DNA of 25,831 nt, taken from positions 1-25,831 of IMG/VR virus record IMGVR_UViG_3300042185_000002; one strand, 5' to 3'. The translations under genes and the position numbers were made by a program. Positions 9,373-16,984 of the stretch are shown one piece after another (positions within the stretch are counted from its first letter, which is position 1; the number at the start of each line of letters is the position of its first letter). The notes beneath the pieces are model-generated. The model ran no database searches. It was not told the DNA's origin and saw only the letters and a program-made list of their open reading frames with translations. Origin of the DNA: a virus.

Positions 9373-10061
9373 TAAAAATAGCCTCCCCAGTATCCGTAGT
9401 TTCCGTAATTCTCATCTTCCGGGAGTGTTGTGATACGCGGATAGTATTCTTGTGAAATCCACTTATTACGGTCATTCAATTTCATAAGTTCATCAGCTAC
9501 AGAAGCCTTCTTAAGTTCTGCTTTCTGATAGTCCTCATCCAGTTCATAAGCCTGCTGTAGACAATAATTAACTACAGTATTATGATATTGGAGTGGAATC
9601 GATAGATCATCAGCTAGTGTGCCTACAGAGGCGGGATGCTTAATATAGTATATCGTAAGTCCGTTAGTTACATTTTCATTAGGCTTGGGGAATACAGTAA
9701 TCTTATTATTCCAAACCATGAAAATCTCAGGAATACCCGGACCATAAGGACTTACACCATCAGCAGCACTATAACCATCAATATATTCATTAAATTCGGC
9801 AAAGGACATCGGCTTAATTCGGTAACCCTTATACTTAAGGCTACGAAGTACACTAAAGTCTGCTGGGACGTCGTATTCCATCTGGCTTTGAACAATATTA
9901 GCTGACGCAGTAGTTTCCATAAGGCCCTCGTTTTCGAGCCCTACTTTTTCTTGAGCGTCATTAATCCAACGAATAATATCATCGTCAGTTATTTGAACAC
10001 CTGACTCATCACCAAATGTACGTTTTACTCTTGTGACGACGTCCTGGACGTTCAAAGTCAA
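9372..10061 (-). CDS. head-tail adaptor (gp4/gp11-like connector)
   Basis: 229 aa. It opens with NVQDVVTRVKRTFGDESG and then DDIIRWINDAQEKV, a helical start typical of head-to-tail adaptors such as T7 gp11 (tail tubular protein A), P22 gp4 and relatives. A middle beta region follows and the end is rich in Gly and aromatics. The adaptor binds the portal and receives the nozzle, which is the next gene. The first start is TTG 10061 with GGGGAGG only 3 nt upstream; TTG 10055 would have a 9-nt spacer and remains possible. It overlaps the end of the upstream 159-aa gene by about 50 nt. Confidence 0.7.
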   Translation of the reverse strand: MTLNVQDVVTRVKRTFGDESGVQITDDDIIRWINDAQEKVGLENEGLMETTASANIVQSQMEYDVPADFSVLRSLKYKGYRIKPMSFAEFNEYIDGYSAADGVSPYGPGIPEIFMVWNNKITVFPKPNENVTNGLTIYYIKHPASVGTLADDLSIPLQYHNTVVNYCLQQAYELDEDYQKAELKKASVADELMKLNDRNKWISQEYYPRITTLPEDENYGNYGYWGGYF

Positions 10062-10488
10062 TCACCTCCCCGTTCATTTTAATGGTATATGACGACTTAT
10101 TATTACGAAGAATGGCCGCGGCCATCTCATGCAATTCTTGACGCTGTTCCATATCTTCTTTGGCACGTACTAGTTCGAGAGCATTATTATAGTTCTCGAT
10201 AAAACTTAGCTTGTTGGGGGAGTTTGTTTGATCTGATTCAAATACTCTTGCCAAAAGACGTTCGTCAGCTTCTGGTGCAAAGCAGACTGCATAAGGTGCT
10301 CGTCCTGGTGGGAAAGCGACAACCCGAAAGGCAAGGTCTCTTTCACTACGCTGATTCGGGGGAATGAACTGGAGTTGCAATGTAGGATCATAATCCTGTA
10401 GGACCTCATTAATTCGAATCTGTTTCTGGCTTACAAAAGTTCCGTCTACAGGGAAGTACCAATTGCCATTAAATACTCTGTCTGACAT
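10009..10488 (-). CDS. hypothetical virion-region protein
   Basis: 159 aa, unrecognised. The N-terminal half has aromatic and proline residues (NGNWYFPVDGTFVS, FIPPNQRSERDLAFRVV); the C-terminal half is helical and charged (RAKEDMEQRQELHEMAAA) and ends basic. The ATG at 10488 has GGAGGG 6 nt upstream, a good ribosome binding site. It lies between the decoration-like gene and the adaptor, so a head-completion or minor capsid role is possible, but nothing in the sequence proves this. The CTACAGGG copy at 10446 encodes FPVD, and one at 10395 reads LQD. Confidence 0.5.
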   Translation of the reverse strand: MSDRVFNGNWYFPVDGTFVSQKQIRINEVLQDYDPTLQLQFIPPNQRSERDLAFRVVAFPPGRAPYAVCFAPEADERLLARVFESDQTNSPNKLSFIENYNNALELVRAKEDMEQRQELHEMAAAILRNNKSSYTIKMNGEVIDFERPGRRHKSKTYIW

Positions 10489-11069
10489 TAAAGTACCCTC
10501 CTGGCTACAATACTCCCGCTGTAGACAGAGCTAGCAGTAGCAGCCGCGACAGCAATAATATTAGCTGTAGTTCCGCCAGGAGCAATGACACGAACTCTAA
10601 GCTGTCCAGTACCTACAGCTCCAGTAGTGCCAGGAACAGGATTAAGGACACGACTAATAGCCGTAGTACCTATACGCAGACGCATATTAGTTTGTTCAGT
10701 CGCAGCTACTGTAGTTCCACCAATAAATGTAATAGCTTCCAGATCCCAAGTTCCTGCGGCCAAAGCTACAGTTTCGCATACTGTAACTCCAGCGCCAGGA
10801 GCAGCAACCGTAGCAGTATCCGTAACTGAAGTACTATTCTCAGCAGGGTTGGGTATAGTTGCTACTCTGTTATTAGGATCAGTCTGATCCAGCTTAACTG
10901 TGCTGTTAGCCGGATCGATCTTAATTGTGTTACCGGTGGTCGCAATAGTTACTGATTGCGCAGCCCCACCCGCAGCAGTACTAACTTGTCTGGCGTAAGA
11001 ACCATCTCCCAGTTTAACAAAGGAGTTTTGCTGCATAGTATTAACTGACTCGGCCTCTGGAGCCGCCAT
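10488..11069 (-). CDS. capsid decoration-like beta-rich protein
   Basis: 193 aa, rich in Ala, Thr, Val and Gly with almost no long helices: patterns such as SVTIATTGNTIKID and GTWDLEAITFIGGTTVAA suggest beta strands. It directly follows the major capsid gene after a 71-bp gap that holds a hairpin. Capsid decoration or head-fibre proteins are often found there and have this composition. No signal peptide or enzyme motif. The start ATG 11069 is preceded by ACGAGGTTA. A minor tail or head fibre is the alternative. Confidence 0.5.
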   Translation of the reverse strand: MAAPEAESVNTMQQNSFVKLGDGSYARQVSTAAGGAAQSVTIATTGNTIKIDPANSTVKLDQTDPNNRVATIPNPAENSTSVTDTATVAAPGAGVTVCETVALAAGTWDLEAITFIGGTTVAATEQTNMRLRIGTTAISRVLNPVPGTTGAVGTGQLRVRVIAPGGTTANIIAVAAATASSVYSGSIVARRVL

Positions 11070-11084
11070 TAACCTCGTTTCATT

Positions 11085-11125
11085 TACAAGAAAGGCGCCT
11101 ACAGGGGGTTAACCTATAGACGCCT
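11085..11125 (-). terminator. hairpin after the major capsid gene, probable partial terminator
   Basis: Read on the minus strand, AGGCGTCTATAGG (11125-11113) can pair with CCTGTAGGCGCCT (11105-11093): 13 pairs including two G-U, with a 7-nt loop, then TTTCTTG. The U-run is short, so partial termination or mRNA-end protection is more likely than a full stop. It sits just after the capsid gene, where it would raise capsid transcript over downstream genes. The distal arm is itself a CCTGTAG copy. Confidence 0.6.
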
Positions 11126-11140
11126 CTCTAAGAGAATTAC

Positions 11141-12337
11141 TTATGCTTCAGTAATATCTGTGATCTTACCGTGAGAGTTACGACGGTGGGTACCGAGCTG
11201 GCAGTACTTATAAAGTGTAGCGTCATAAGCATCATAACCAATAACGCGCTGCCACTTGGAACCGTCTCGGTCCATAAAGGACCAGTCTGATTCCCTGTAG
11301 ATCTTAAGTTCCTTCTCGTTAATGAAGTACATACGGTTAGGCTGGCAGTCAACATCGGTGATAACCGGGATTTCACCGTTATCTGTAGCGAATGCTAGAC
11401 CCTTAAATCCGCCCTCAAAGTCCTTCGTGTCACAATAACGTCGCTGCTGAGTAAGCAGGTTGAAGTAAGCGCGACGGACACCGAGGGTAGTAAAGATAGC
11501 CGTAGTATTCCCACCATTGGTGTAAACATCATCGACCATCTTAATCATCAGACCCTCAGAAAGAGCCCGACTAACCCCACCGTTAGAGTTAATAACAGAC
11601 TTCCACAGAGGCTCTGTGGCAGGATTAATATTAAACAGAGGAGCCGTATCATCAACAATCTGGGCCAGACCGATAATTTCTCGGTTAAGCGAACCCTGAC
11701 GGACAACAATATCCGTGTTAACTGTAGCTACACCAGGTGCTGTAGACACCGTAAAGTTGGTGTTCTTAGTAATGGCGGTAATAGTCACGCCACCTACAGC
11801 AGTCTTGAGGGTAACACCTGTAGCGTCGTAAACATCTACAAGCATTCCAACTTCAAGATACTGGGTATTCGTAGCCGGGATAACCGCAGCCGCGTTAGCA
11901 CCAGTAATAGTAGCGAGAGCACCTACAGAAGTGCCATAAACCTGACGGTTAAAGTCCTTCGCCAGATCTCGCTGAATACCATTAACTTCCTCATCAAGAA
12001 CTGATGCGAAAGCCTGGAAATTACTCTGGGCCAATTCCATAGACTGACCCGAAAGTCTAACAGAACCATACTGGTAGCTCAAAAGAACCTGAGCACGGGC
12101 ATAACCCTGGTTCTGAGCTACAGGAAGCTGTTCCATTTCAAGTCGCGCACCAATACCATGGTTACGCTTGACGTGAACAGGAAATACAACGTACTTACCG
12201 CCGACTTCAGAAGTAACACCTTCTGAAGTTTGCTCAATACGCTTAGAAGTTTTAAGCCAATTCTGAAGCTGTTCACGAATACGCGGTTCGTAAATTTCCT
12301 TCAGAATATTAGTTGCTGTGGTGAGCGTAGCTCCCAT
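11141..12337 (-). CDS. major capsid protein
   Basis: 398 aa. The start (TTATNILKEIYEPRI) and the segment GIGARLEMEQLPVA followed by a strand-rich block and a long helix (SNFQAFASVLDEEVNG, about 105-120) fit an HK97-fold coat protein. A beta-rich Ala/Thr/Val insertion at about 140-215 looks like an added Ig- or I-domain. The coat protein forms the icosahedral shell, assembled on the scaffold encoded just upstream. ATG 12337 is preceded by CCGGAGGTTA, an excellent ribosome binding site. A hairpin follows the stop. Identification rests on gene order, size and overall pattern. Confidence 0.85.
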   Translation of the reverse strand: MGATLTTATNILKEIYEPRIREQLQNWLKTSKRIEQTSEGVTSEVGGKYVVFPVHVKRNHGIGARLEMEQLPVAQNQGYARAQVLLSYQYGSVRLSGQSMELAQSNFQAFASVLDEEVNGIQRDLAKDFNRQVYGTSVGALATITGANAAAVIPATNTQYLEVGMLVDVYDATGVTLKTAVGGVTITAITKNTNFTVSTAPGVATVNTDIVVRQGSLNREIIGLAQIVDDTAPLFNINPATEPLWKSVINSNGGVSRALSEGLMIKMVDDVYTNGGNTTAIFTTLGVRRAYFNLLTQQRRYCDTKDFEGGFKGLAFATDNGEIPVITDVDCQPNRMYFINEKELKIYRESDWSFMDRDGSKWQRVIGYDAYDATLYKYCQLGTHRRNSHGKITDITEA

Positions 12338-12354
12338 TAACCTCCGGACTTAAG

Positions 12355-13137
12355 TTACTGTTGCCGCGCTGCGGCCTCAGCCATCTTTGCAACGAGATTA
12401 CGAGTTTCTTTGTTACTAAGCTTAGTTGGATCGATCGCATTAGAGGGAATACCATTCCCACCAGAACTACCAAGAAGCGTAGGTGCAAAAGGCTGAGGAG
12501 TAATACGTTGAACCAGAGCCTGATAAGACTTTACTGCGTCTTCTCCAGACATACCCAGTTGCATCTTAGCGAGAACGTAATCCTCGTCGTATTCTCCATG
12601 CGCTGTCTTAAGATCTTCAAGTTCCTTATTAAGCGCGTTATCAGCGTTTGCATCCTGCTTAGCCTGCGCATCATTCAGTACAATTTGGGATACAGCTTGA
12701 AGAAGCCCATCATGCTGATTAAGCTTTTCCAGAATCTCAGGAGGAAGATTACTGAGAGGATTCTCTTCCTCTTCCTCTGTTTCCTGGCCTTCCGGCTGTT
12801 GTCCAAAATTATAAGCACTCTGGAGAGCAGAATACACGTTCCGAGGATTATTATTGATCTCATACAGGAGCCTAATACCCTGTTCGAGTTCCTCAGAAGT
12901 AATACCATGCTCTACATAAGGCTTATACGCCTCGAATTGAGCAAGCTGGGCATTAACAGATTCCACACGCTGGTTAGCGGAATCATCCCACTTCTTAAAT
13001 GTAGGCGTAACTACTGAATGAAATTGTTCTGGCAGCAAATCAAGAACTTCACTCCACGCCGGATTAAGCCCTGGAGAACCTTCGCCCGTCGGCTCGATTC
13101 CCTGTACTTCTCCGGTCGATTCGATAGGAGTTCCCAT
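12355..13137 (-). CDS. capsid assembly scaffold protein
   Basis: 260 aa, acidic, helical and Gln/Glu/Asn-rich. The segment FHSVVTPTFKKWDDSANQRVESVN (residues about 37-60, quoted here in part) followed by predicted long helices and a Glu run (EEEEEN, about 120-126) is typical of phage scaffolds. The C-terminus is rich in Lys/Arg/Ala, as expected for coat binding. It sits directly upstream of the coat gene with a 17-nt gap. Scaffolds guide coat assembly and leave before or during packaging. The ribosome binding site is AGAGGAAATA before ATG 13137. Confidence 0.8.
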   Translation of the reverse strand: MGTPIESTGEVQGIEPTGEGSPGLNPAWSEVLDLLPEQFHSVVTPTFKKWDDSANQRVESVNAQLAQFEAYKPYVEHGITSEELEQGIRLLYEINNNPRNVYSALQSAYNFGQQPEGQETEEEEENPLSNLPPEILEKLNQHDGLLQAVSQIVLNDAQAKQDANADNALNKELEDLKTAHGEYDEDYVLAKMQLGMSGEDAVKSYQALVQRITPQPFAPTLLGSSGGNGIPSNAIDPTKLSNKETRNLVAKMAEAAARQQ

Positions 13138-13197
13138 TATTTCCTCTAATTTCCAGGCTCGTACCTCTCGTTACCGGAGGCCCTAAACCTATTTCAA

Positions 13198-13446
13198 TTA
13201 AATGGGCTTACCTTCGCGAGGTTCGCTCTTAGATTTATTTTCCTGTGCCACCATAGCCCTTACAAAACAATCCTTAGCTTCAAGGAGCTTTCGAAGACCC
13301 GCAGTAAGCTCAGGATCATCATCAATTCTACCCAGAATAGTTTCAGAAAGTTCTGCGCAAGCAAATGAAATAAATCGAAGAGGCTCAGGAAGATGATCGT
13401 ATTCAAAGAAACGAGTAATAGCTTCTACAGAAGGGTGTCTATTCAT
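13198..13446 (-). CDS. Acb2/Tad1-hairpin-family protein, candidate cyclic-oligonucleotide sponge (anti-CBASS/anti-Thoeris)
   Basis: 82 aa. Two helical blocks match my memory of the Acb2 family: HPS...FFEYDHLP at 4-20, and ELTAGLRKLLEAKDCFVRA, of which ELTAGLRKLLEAKD spans 46-59 and CFVRA 60-64. The spacing between blocks is short, as in a helical hairpin, and a disordered Lys/Glu tail follows. Characterised Acb2 proteins form hexamers that bind cyclic di- and trinucleotides and so block CBASS signalling; related Tad proteins block Thoeris. Start ATG 13446 overlaps the preceding stop (TAATG), so it is expressed with the structural genes. Activity is an inference; no structure or search was run. 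Confidence 0.7.
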   Translation of the reverse strand: MNRHPSVEAITRFFEYDHLPEPLRFISFACAELSETILGRIDDDPELTAGLRKLLEAKDCFVRAMVAQENKSKSEPREGKPI

Positions 13447-13595
13447 TAATTCTTAGCCCCACTATCCTTCTTGCGTCGGGCTGCGATACGTCGACTAATT
13501 GCATTCATCTTAGCATCTCCACCCGAGGGTTGTCCAGCGCTCCCTACAGGAGAATTATTAGCCTTAGTAAGACCAGGGGGAAGCTGCTTCTTCAT
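13446..13595 (-). CDS. hypothetical 49-aa basic protein
   Basis: A short gene filling the gap between two others. It begins MKKQLPPGLTKANNSPVG, is rich in Gly/Ser in the centre and has a basic helical end (AISRRIAARRKKDSG). The ATG at 13595 overlaps the previous stop (TAATG), and its own stop overlaps the next start in the same way, so both ends support a real coupled gene. It carries a CTACAGGAG copy at 13544 that reads SPVG. Function unknown; a DNA- or capsid-binding peptide is possible. Confidence 0.65.
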   Translation of the reverse strand: MKKQLPPGLTKANNSPVGSAGQPSGGDAKMNAISRRIAARRKKDSGAKN

Positions 13596-13867
13596 TATGC
13601 GACCCTCGCAGTCTGGGCAGGGTAGTAATCAGTAATAGAAGCCTGCTGACCTCTACAGGCGCGCCAAGCGAAAATAAGGTCATTAAGAGTCATCGTCGCC
13701 ATATTCTCGGCGGTGTAAGTAAACGCGTCAAAGGTATTCAGCGCAGTCTTAATTGCTGTAATATCCTCAGTCTCCGCGTAATTCGTAATAGGGTTAGTGG
13801 CTGCACCCTGAGTTCTACGAATGTCGGTATAGTTAAGATTTACTGCTCCCAAAAGAGCATCTGCCAT
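13595..13867 (-). CDS. hypothetical 90-aa protein after the portal
   Basis: 90 aa, Ala/Thr/Asn-rich, without transmembrane segments. The segment TMTLNDLIFAWRACRGQQ (about 58-75) looks like a small helix pair. Start ATG 13867 follows GGAGGCTA and overlaps the end of the portal gene. Placed between portal and scaffold it might be a head accessory protein; I recognise no family. Confidence 0.55.
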   Translation of the reverse strand: MADALLGAVNLNYTDIRRTQGAATNPITNYAETEDITAIKTALNTFDAFTYTAENMATMTLNDLIFAWRACRGQQASITDYYPAQTARVA

Positions 13868-15996
13868 TAGCCTCCAAATCCTCCACTAACGGGCGCCTGC
13901 CCAGTATCTACCATTTGTTGTGCTGTTCCATCAGTAGAAGCCTGTCCCGGAGTAATAGGCTGAGCACCTTCACTAGGAGCAGGCATACCAGGAATCATAC
14001 CCATAGCCATCATATGCTGATTAACATGGGCTTCAAACAGATCCTTAATACGCTGAGGAAGCTGTTCATATTCCTGACCCTTGCGATAGTTATTGTGAAC
14101 CTGAATATGAATTTGATGGTTATCGTAACTATTAACAGGTACAATAAGAGGAGGTTCAGTAGGCATGCCCATTTCATCTACAAGGGGTCCACCAGTATTA
14201 GGATCAACCATTATAGCTTGCTGAGTAACAGGATCAGTACCCTGGAAGGTTTGCAGATACTGAGCCATATTTTCTTCGGTAACAGTACTCATCTTCATAT
14301 TCTCACGTGCAGCCTGAGAACTATCAATCTGAATCTCTTCATAAAGTCTGTTAACTCCGCCAACTTCCATAAGCTCAAGACCCTTTTCCGGTGGAATAAA
14401 TCCATTGGTCATAAGATCCATCAATAGAGCTTGCTTACCAGCTTTAGAAGTTGGGAGAGCTGAGCCAGCCTCAACCCTAATATCCGTATTAGATCGGAGA
14501 TCTGAACCAGCGAATGCCATTACATTAAATTGCCCATCGCGACCAACTACTCTAACTGCACGAGGGACAGTCCAGTATTGCTTCACATAATTGAGAGTCT
14601 GATAGCCTATCTTCTCAAAACCTTCTTCAATACCAGCAAATGTAGTACTGAGCATAGATTCGTCTTGCTCCTGTAGGAAGCTAATAGCCGTTGCGGCTGT
14701 TACTCCCGGAGGAACTTGACCCTTAGATACCTGATGCTGGCCACTAAGATCTTCAAAATCCAAAAGCTGTCGTTCAATTTCCTGAACAACATAAGAAGGA
14801 AGATCTTGAAGTGGAAGAGGCTGAGGAATAGGAAATCCAAGTTTATAAAGAATAACTTGACCCGGCTCAGTAGTTATCTTGGAAGCATCAATAGAACCTT
14901 CAGCCGCCAACAATTGTGGGTGACCCATACGATTTTTAGCTTCAATGATTTGACCACGAGTACGATTGTACTCTCGCTGAACAGGGATCAAGTCTGTAAT
15001 AACTGAATCAGCATAGAATCTACCTGTAGGCAAATGAGGAAATCTAATAAATGGGTATTGCTGATGGTGGTAAGGGTTACCTTCAGTATACTGAACGATA
15101 GTATCACCGATAATAGTATACATTCCTCCATTAGGCATAAATTCTACATGCCCTGGCTTTACCCAAACTTCGTAACAGAGAATAGCATTCTTGCGAAAAT
15201 CGCCTGCCCCAACAAGCTGCAAGAAGCTATCATTAAGGATATCGTTAGCTTCCATTACATTGGGCTGTGCCTTAATACCAGGATAACGCGCCTGTACCCA
15301 TTCAGGACTCTTGGTCTGAATATGGATAATATAAGGCTGATCCTCAATATCCTCTACAAGCATATCGGGAAAGAATAGATGAAACGGAGTTATATTCTCA
15401 TAACAAAAATCACCAGACTCACCCTGGGGATCTTTCTTATTAGGGTCCCAATATGTCTTCATAAAACCAGTACCAGTACACAAAGTCCAAAGCATAGTTT
15501 GACGAAACGTAGCTTTAATCTTCTTTTCTCTGTAAGTCGAGTCCCAAATTTGTTCTCCTGCCTGTGCAGCAGCGAGATCCTTATCATCACTTGATGCTGG
15601 AACAATAGTAGCAGTTGGCTTTTGTGAAGTCAACTTAGCCAGTTCAGTACGAATAATAGGCCGAATACGGTTAATTACAGGACGAGCACGATAATAAGGA
15701 GCAGGAGGGATATATAGCCGTACTCCAGTAGCAGCGCTGCTAGCAGAAGAAATAGGAATGACTGCGACATTCTGCTTGCCAATGTAGAAAGCCAGGTTGA
15801 TATACCACTGTCTCTCAAGTTGCTGCCTAATCGTTCGGCATCGCATATGAGCAGATTTAGTCCACTCAATAATACGATTCTCCTGATCCTTACGCTTAGA
15901 TGACTTAGCAAGATCAGAAAGCTGCTTATCACTATATTTATTATTGTCCTCTACAGTTCCACCCATCATAGAAGACATAGAGGGTTCTACAGTCAA
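13867..15996 (-). CDS. portal protein (P22-like size class)
   Basis: 709 aa, close to the P22 portal (725). Features: a basic N-terminal helical region (ENRIIEWTKSAHMRCRTIRQ), a wing with FGNP-free but YRARPVINRIRPI at about 100-112, clip and stem segments near IPVQREYNRTRGQIIEAKNR (about 335-354), and a Gln/Pro-rich, disordered C-terminus. The portal forms the dodecameric vertex through which terminase packages DNA. The start is TTG 15996 with GGGAGG 3 nt upstream; ATG 15978 is an alternative. It follows TerL by about 1 kb and precedes scaffold and coat, the usual order. Only a few motif copies fall in it. Confidence 0.85.
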   Translation of the reverse strand: MTVEPSMSSMMGGTVEDNNKYSDKQLSDLAKSSKRKDQENRIIEWTKSAHMRCRTIRQQLERQWYINLAFYIGKQNVAVIPISSASSAATGVRLYIPPAPYYRARPVINRIRPIIRTELAKLTSQKPTATIVPASSDDKDLAAAQAGEQIWDSTYREKKIKATFRQTMLWTLCTGTGFMKTYWDPNKKDPQGESGDFCYENITPFHLFFPDMLVEDIEDQPYIIHIQTKSPEWVQARYPGIKAQPNVMEANDILNDSFLQLVGAGDFRKNAILCYEVWVKPGHVEFMPNGGMYTIIGDTIVQYTEGNPYHHQQYPFIRFPHLPTGRFYADSVITDLIPVQREYNRTRGQIIEAKNRMGHPQLLAAEGSIDASKITTEPGQVILYKLGFPIPQPLPLQDLPSYVVQEIERQLLDFEDLSGQHQVSKGQVPPGVTAATAISFLQEQDESMLSTTFAGIEEGFEKIGYQTLNYVKQYWTVPRAVRVVGRDGQFNVMAFAGSDLRSNTDIRVEAGSALPTSKAGKQALLMDLMTNGFIPPEKGLELMEVGGVNRLYEEIQIDSSQAARENMKMSTVTEENMAQYLQTFQGTDPVTQQAIMVDPNTGGPLVDEMGMPTEPPLIVPVNSYDNHQIHIQVHNNYRKGQEYEQLPQRIKDLFEAHVNQHMMAMGMIPGMPAPSEGAQPITPGQASTDGTAQQMVDTGQAPVSGGFGG

Positions 15997-16007
15997 TTAC
16001 CTCCCTT

Positions 16008-16367
16008 CTAAAATCCGTGACCCTTAAGTCCTAGCTCACCGAGAGCATCATCAGGATTATCATAAGCAGAAGCAGGATCAATACCTGCTTCTATATACTG
16101 TTTAGCAATATGCTTGGCTATTTCTTCATCATTTTGCGGAATAAACGGTTGGTCTACAGGGACCACACCATTATTATTCAAAGTCGTCAGAGTCGAAAAG
16201 GTCGTCAGATCCTTCGACGCTAGGAGAGTGTTCTGTCTCCTTATCTCCATCAATAGATCCGCTATTAGCTTCCACGCCTGTATCTGACTTTTGTATAGAA
16301 GCCACAGGATGATTGACAAGATCATCAATAGGACTATCGTTATTGCCAAGAACAGTGCGAAAAGCAT
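16008..16367 (-). CDS. small membrane-anchored protein overlapping the upstream gene by 194 nt
   Basis: 119 aa. Residues 1-24 are a strong transmembrane segment (MLFALFLAITIVLLMILSII...), then an amphipathic helix (QIQAWKLIADLLMEIRRQN, about 28-46), then a soluble C-terminal part with a regular NDEEIAKHIAKQYIEAGID segment. Start ATG 16367 lies inside the upstream Zn-ribbon-like gene in another frame, with AGGG 9 nt before it. Residues 1-64 are therefore dual-coding. A second, shorter start (ATG 16325 or later) cannot be excluded. The C-terminal half is certainly unique coding sequence. Role unknown: a holin-like or membrane accessory protein is possible. Confidence 0.6.
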   Translation of the reverse strand: MLFALFLAITIVLLMILSIILWLLYKSQIQAWKLIADLLMEIRRQNTLLASKDLTTFSTLTTLNNNGVVPVDQPFIPQNDEEIAKHIAKQYIEAGIDPASAYDNPDDALGELGLKGHGF

Positions 16368-16653
16368 CTTCCACAGCCCTATTCCTCAATGTAAGTTTAT
16401 CATGCGCTACCTGGAGCTTCTGAAAATCCCTGTAGAGAGCATCAAAAGCAGACTTAGCAATAAAATCTACAGCAGTTGCAAATTCCTTAATGCATTCAGT
16501 ACAGAAATAAACAGCACCATACCAGTCTAGCTGCTTACCGAAGTCAATAAACTTACGATCGTCTCCGCCTACACTACCGCACATGCAGCAATTACCAGGC
16601 GCAGCAATGGGAGTATTTAGTATCTGTACCCTACTCTGTGGGCTCACTGTCAT
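16174..16653 (-). CDS. putative zinc-binding protein with acidic tail
   Basis: 159 aa from ATG 16653, which has AAGGAC 7 nt upstream; the longer frame to 16686 lacks a good site. Near the N-terminus CCMCG and a second pair FCTEC about 32 residues later make a likely four-Cys zinc ribbon. A helical part (FDALYRDFQKLQVAHDKLTLR) follows, then an acidic low-complexity tail (EGSDDLFDSDDFE). The tail is the part that overlaps the next gene in another frame. It begins inside the end of the preceding gene. Function unknown. Confidence 0.6.
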   Translation of the reverse strand: MTVSPQSRVQILNTPIAAPGNCCMCGSVGGDDRKFIDFGKQLDWYGAVYFCTECIKEFATAVDFIAKSAFDALYRDFQKLQVAHDKLTLRNRAVEDAFRTVLGNNDSPIDDLVNHPVASIQKSDTGVEANSGSIDGDKETEHSPSVEGSDDLFDSDDFE

Positions 16654-16984
16654 TATCAATGTCCTTAAAAAGGTTATCAAGATCAACGGAACTAGTAGGA
16701 TCTTCCTCTACAGGGGAAGACAAATTATCTTCCTCTACAGGGAGAGATTCCTCTACAGGAACTTCATCCGGACTAAGCATTTCAAAAGTACTAACCGATG
16801 AAGGAACATTAAGATCCGGGTATTTCGGGTACCGATCTACGTGATAAGCAACACGCGGTTCACGACCTTCGCGACGAGCATTATAATCTTCCCTAGCCTG
16901 AGCGTCTACTTCGTCGAGAAAAGGCCCGGCTCCTGCTGCACCAAGAGTAGGATTTTCCCAAATCTTAGGGTCAACATCAGTCAT
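16631..16984 (-). CDS. hypothetical acidic protein with PVEE repeats
   Basis: 117 aa. The first half includes DARAREDYNARREGRE-like helical sequence (as read: VDAQAREDYNARREGRE); the second half is acidic and proline-rich with three PVEE units (VPVEES, LPVEED, SPVEED) at about 75-95. These units are encoded by three closely spaced copies of the TCCTCTACAGG word. Start ATG 16984 overlaps the terminase stop (GATGACTGA), with GAGAGAGG upstream. No family recognised. It may be a terminase- or head-associated accessory protein, judged from position alone. Confidence 0.55.
   Translation of the reverse strand: MTDVDPKIWENPTLGAAGAGPFLDEVDAQAREDYNARREGREPRVAYHVDRYPKYPDLNVPSSVSTFEMLSPDEVPVEESLPVEEDNLSSPVEEDPTSSVDLDNLFKDIDNDSEPTE
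16703..16761 (+). repeat. three close copies of TTCCTCTACAGG
   Basis: TTCCTCTACAGGGG at 16703-16716, TTCCTCTACAGGGA at 16730-16743 and ATTCCTCTACAGGAAC at 16748-16763 approximately. On the coding (minus) strand each reads CCTGTAGAGGA and gives PVEE. Spacing between copies is 27 and 18 nt, which are codon multiples. This is the densest cluster of the dispersed motif in the window. Confidence 0.85.
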
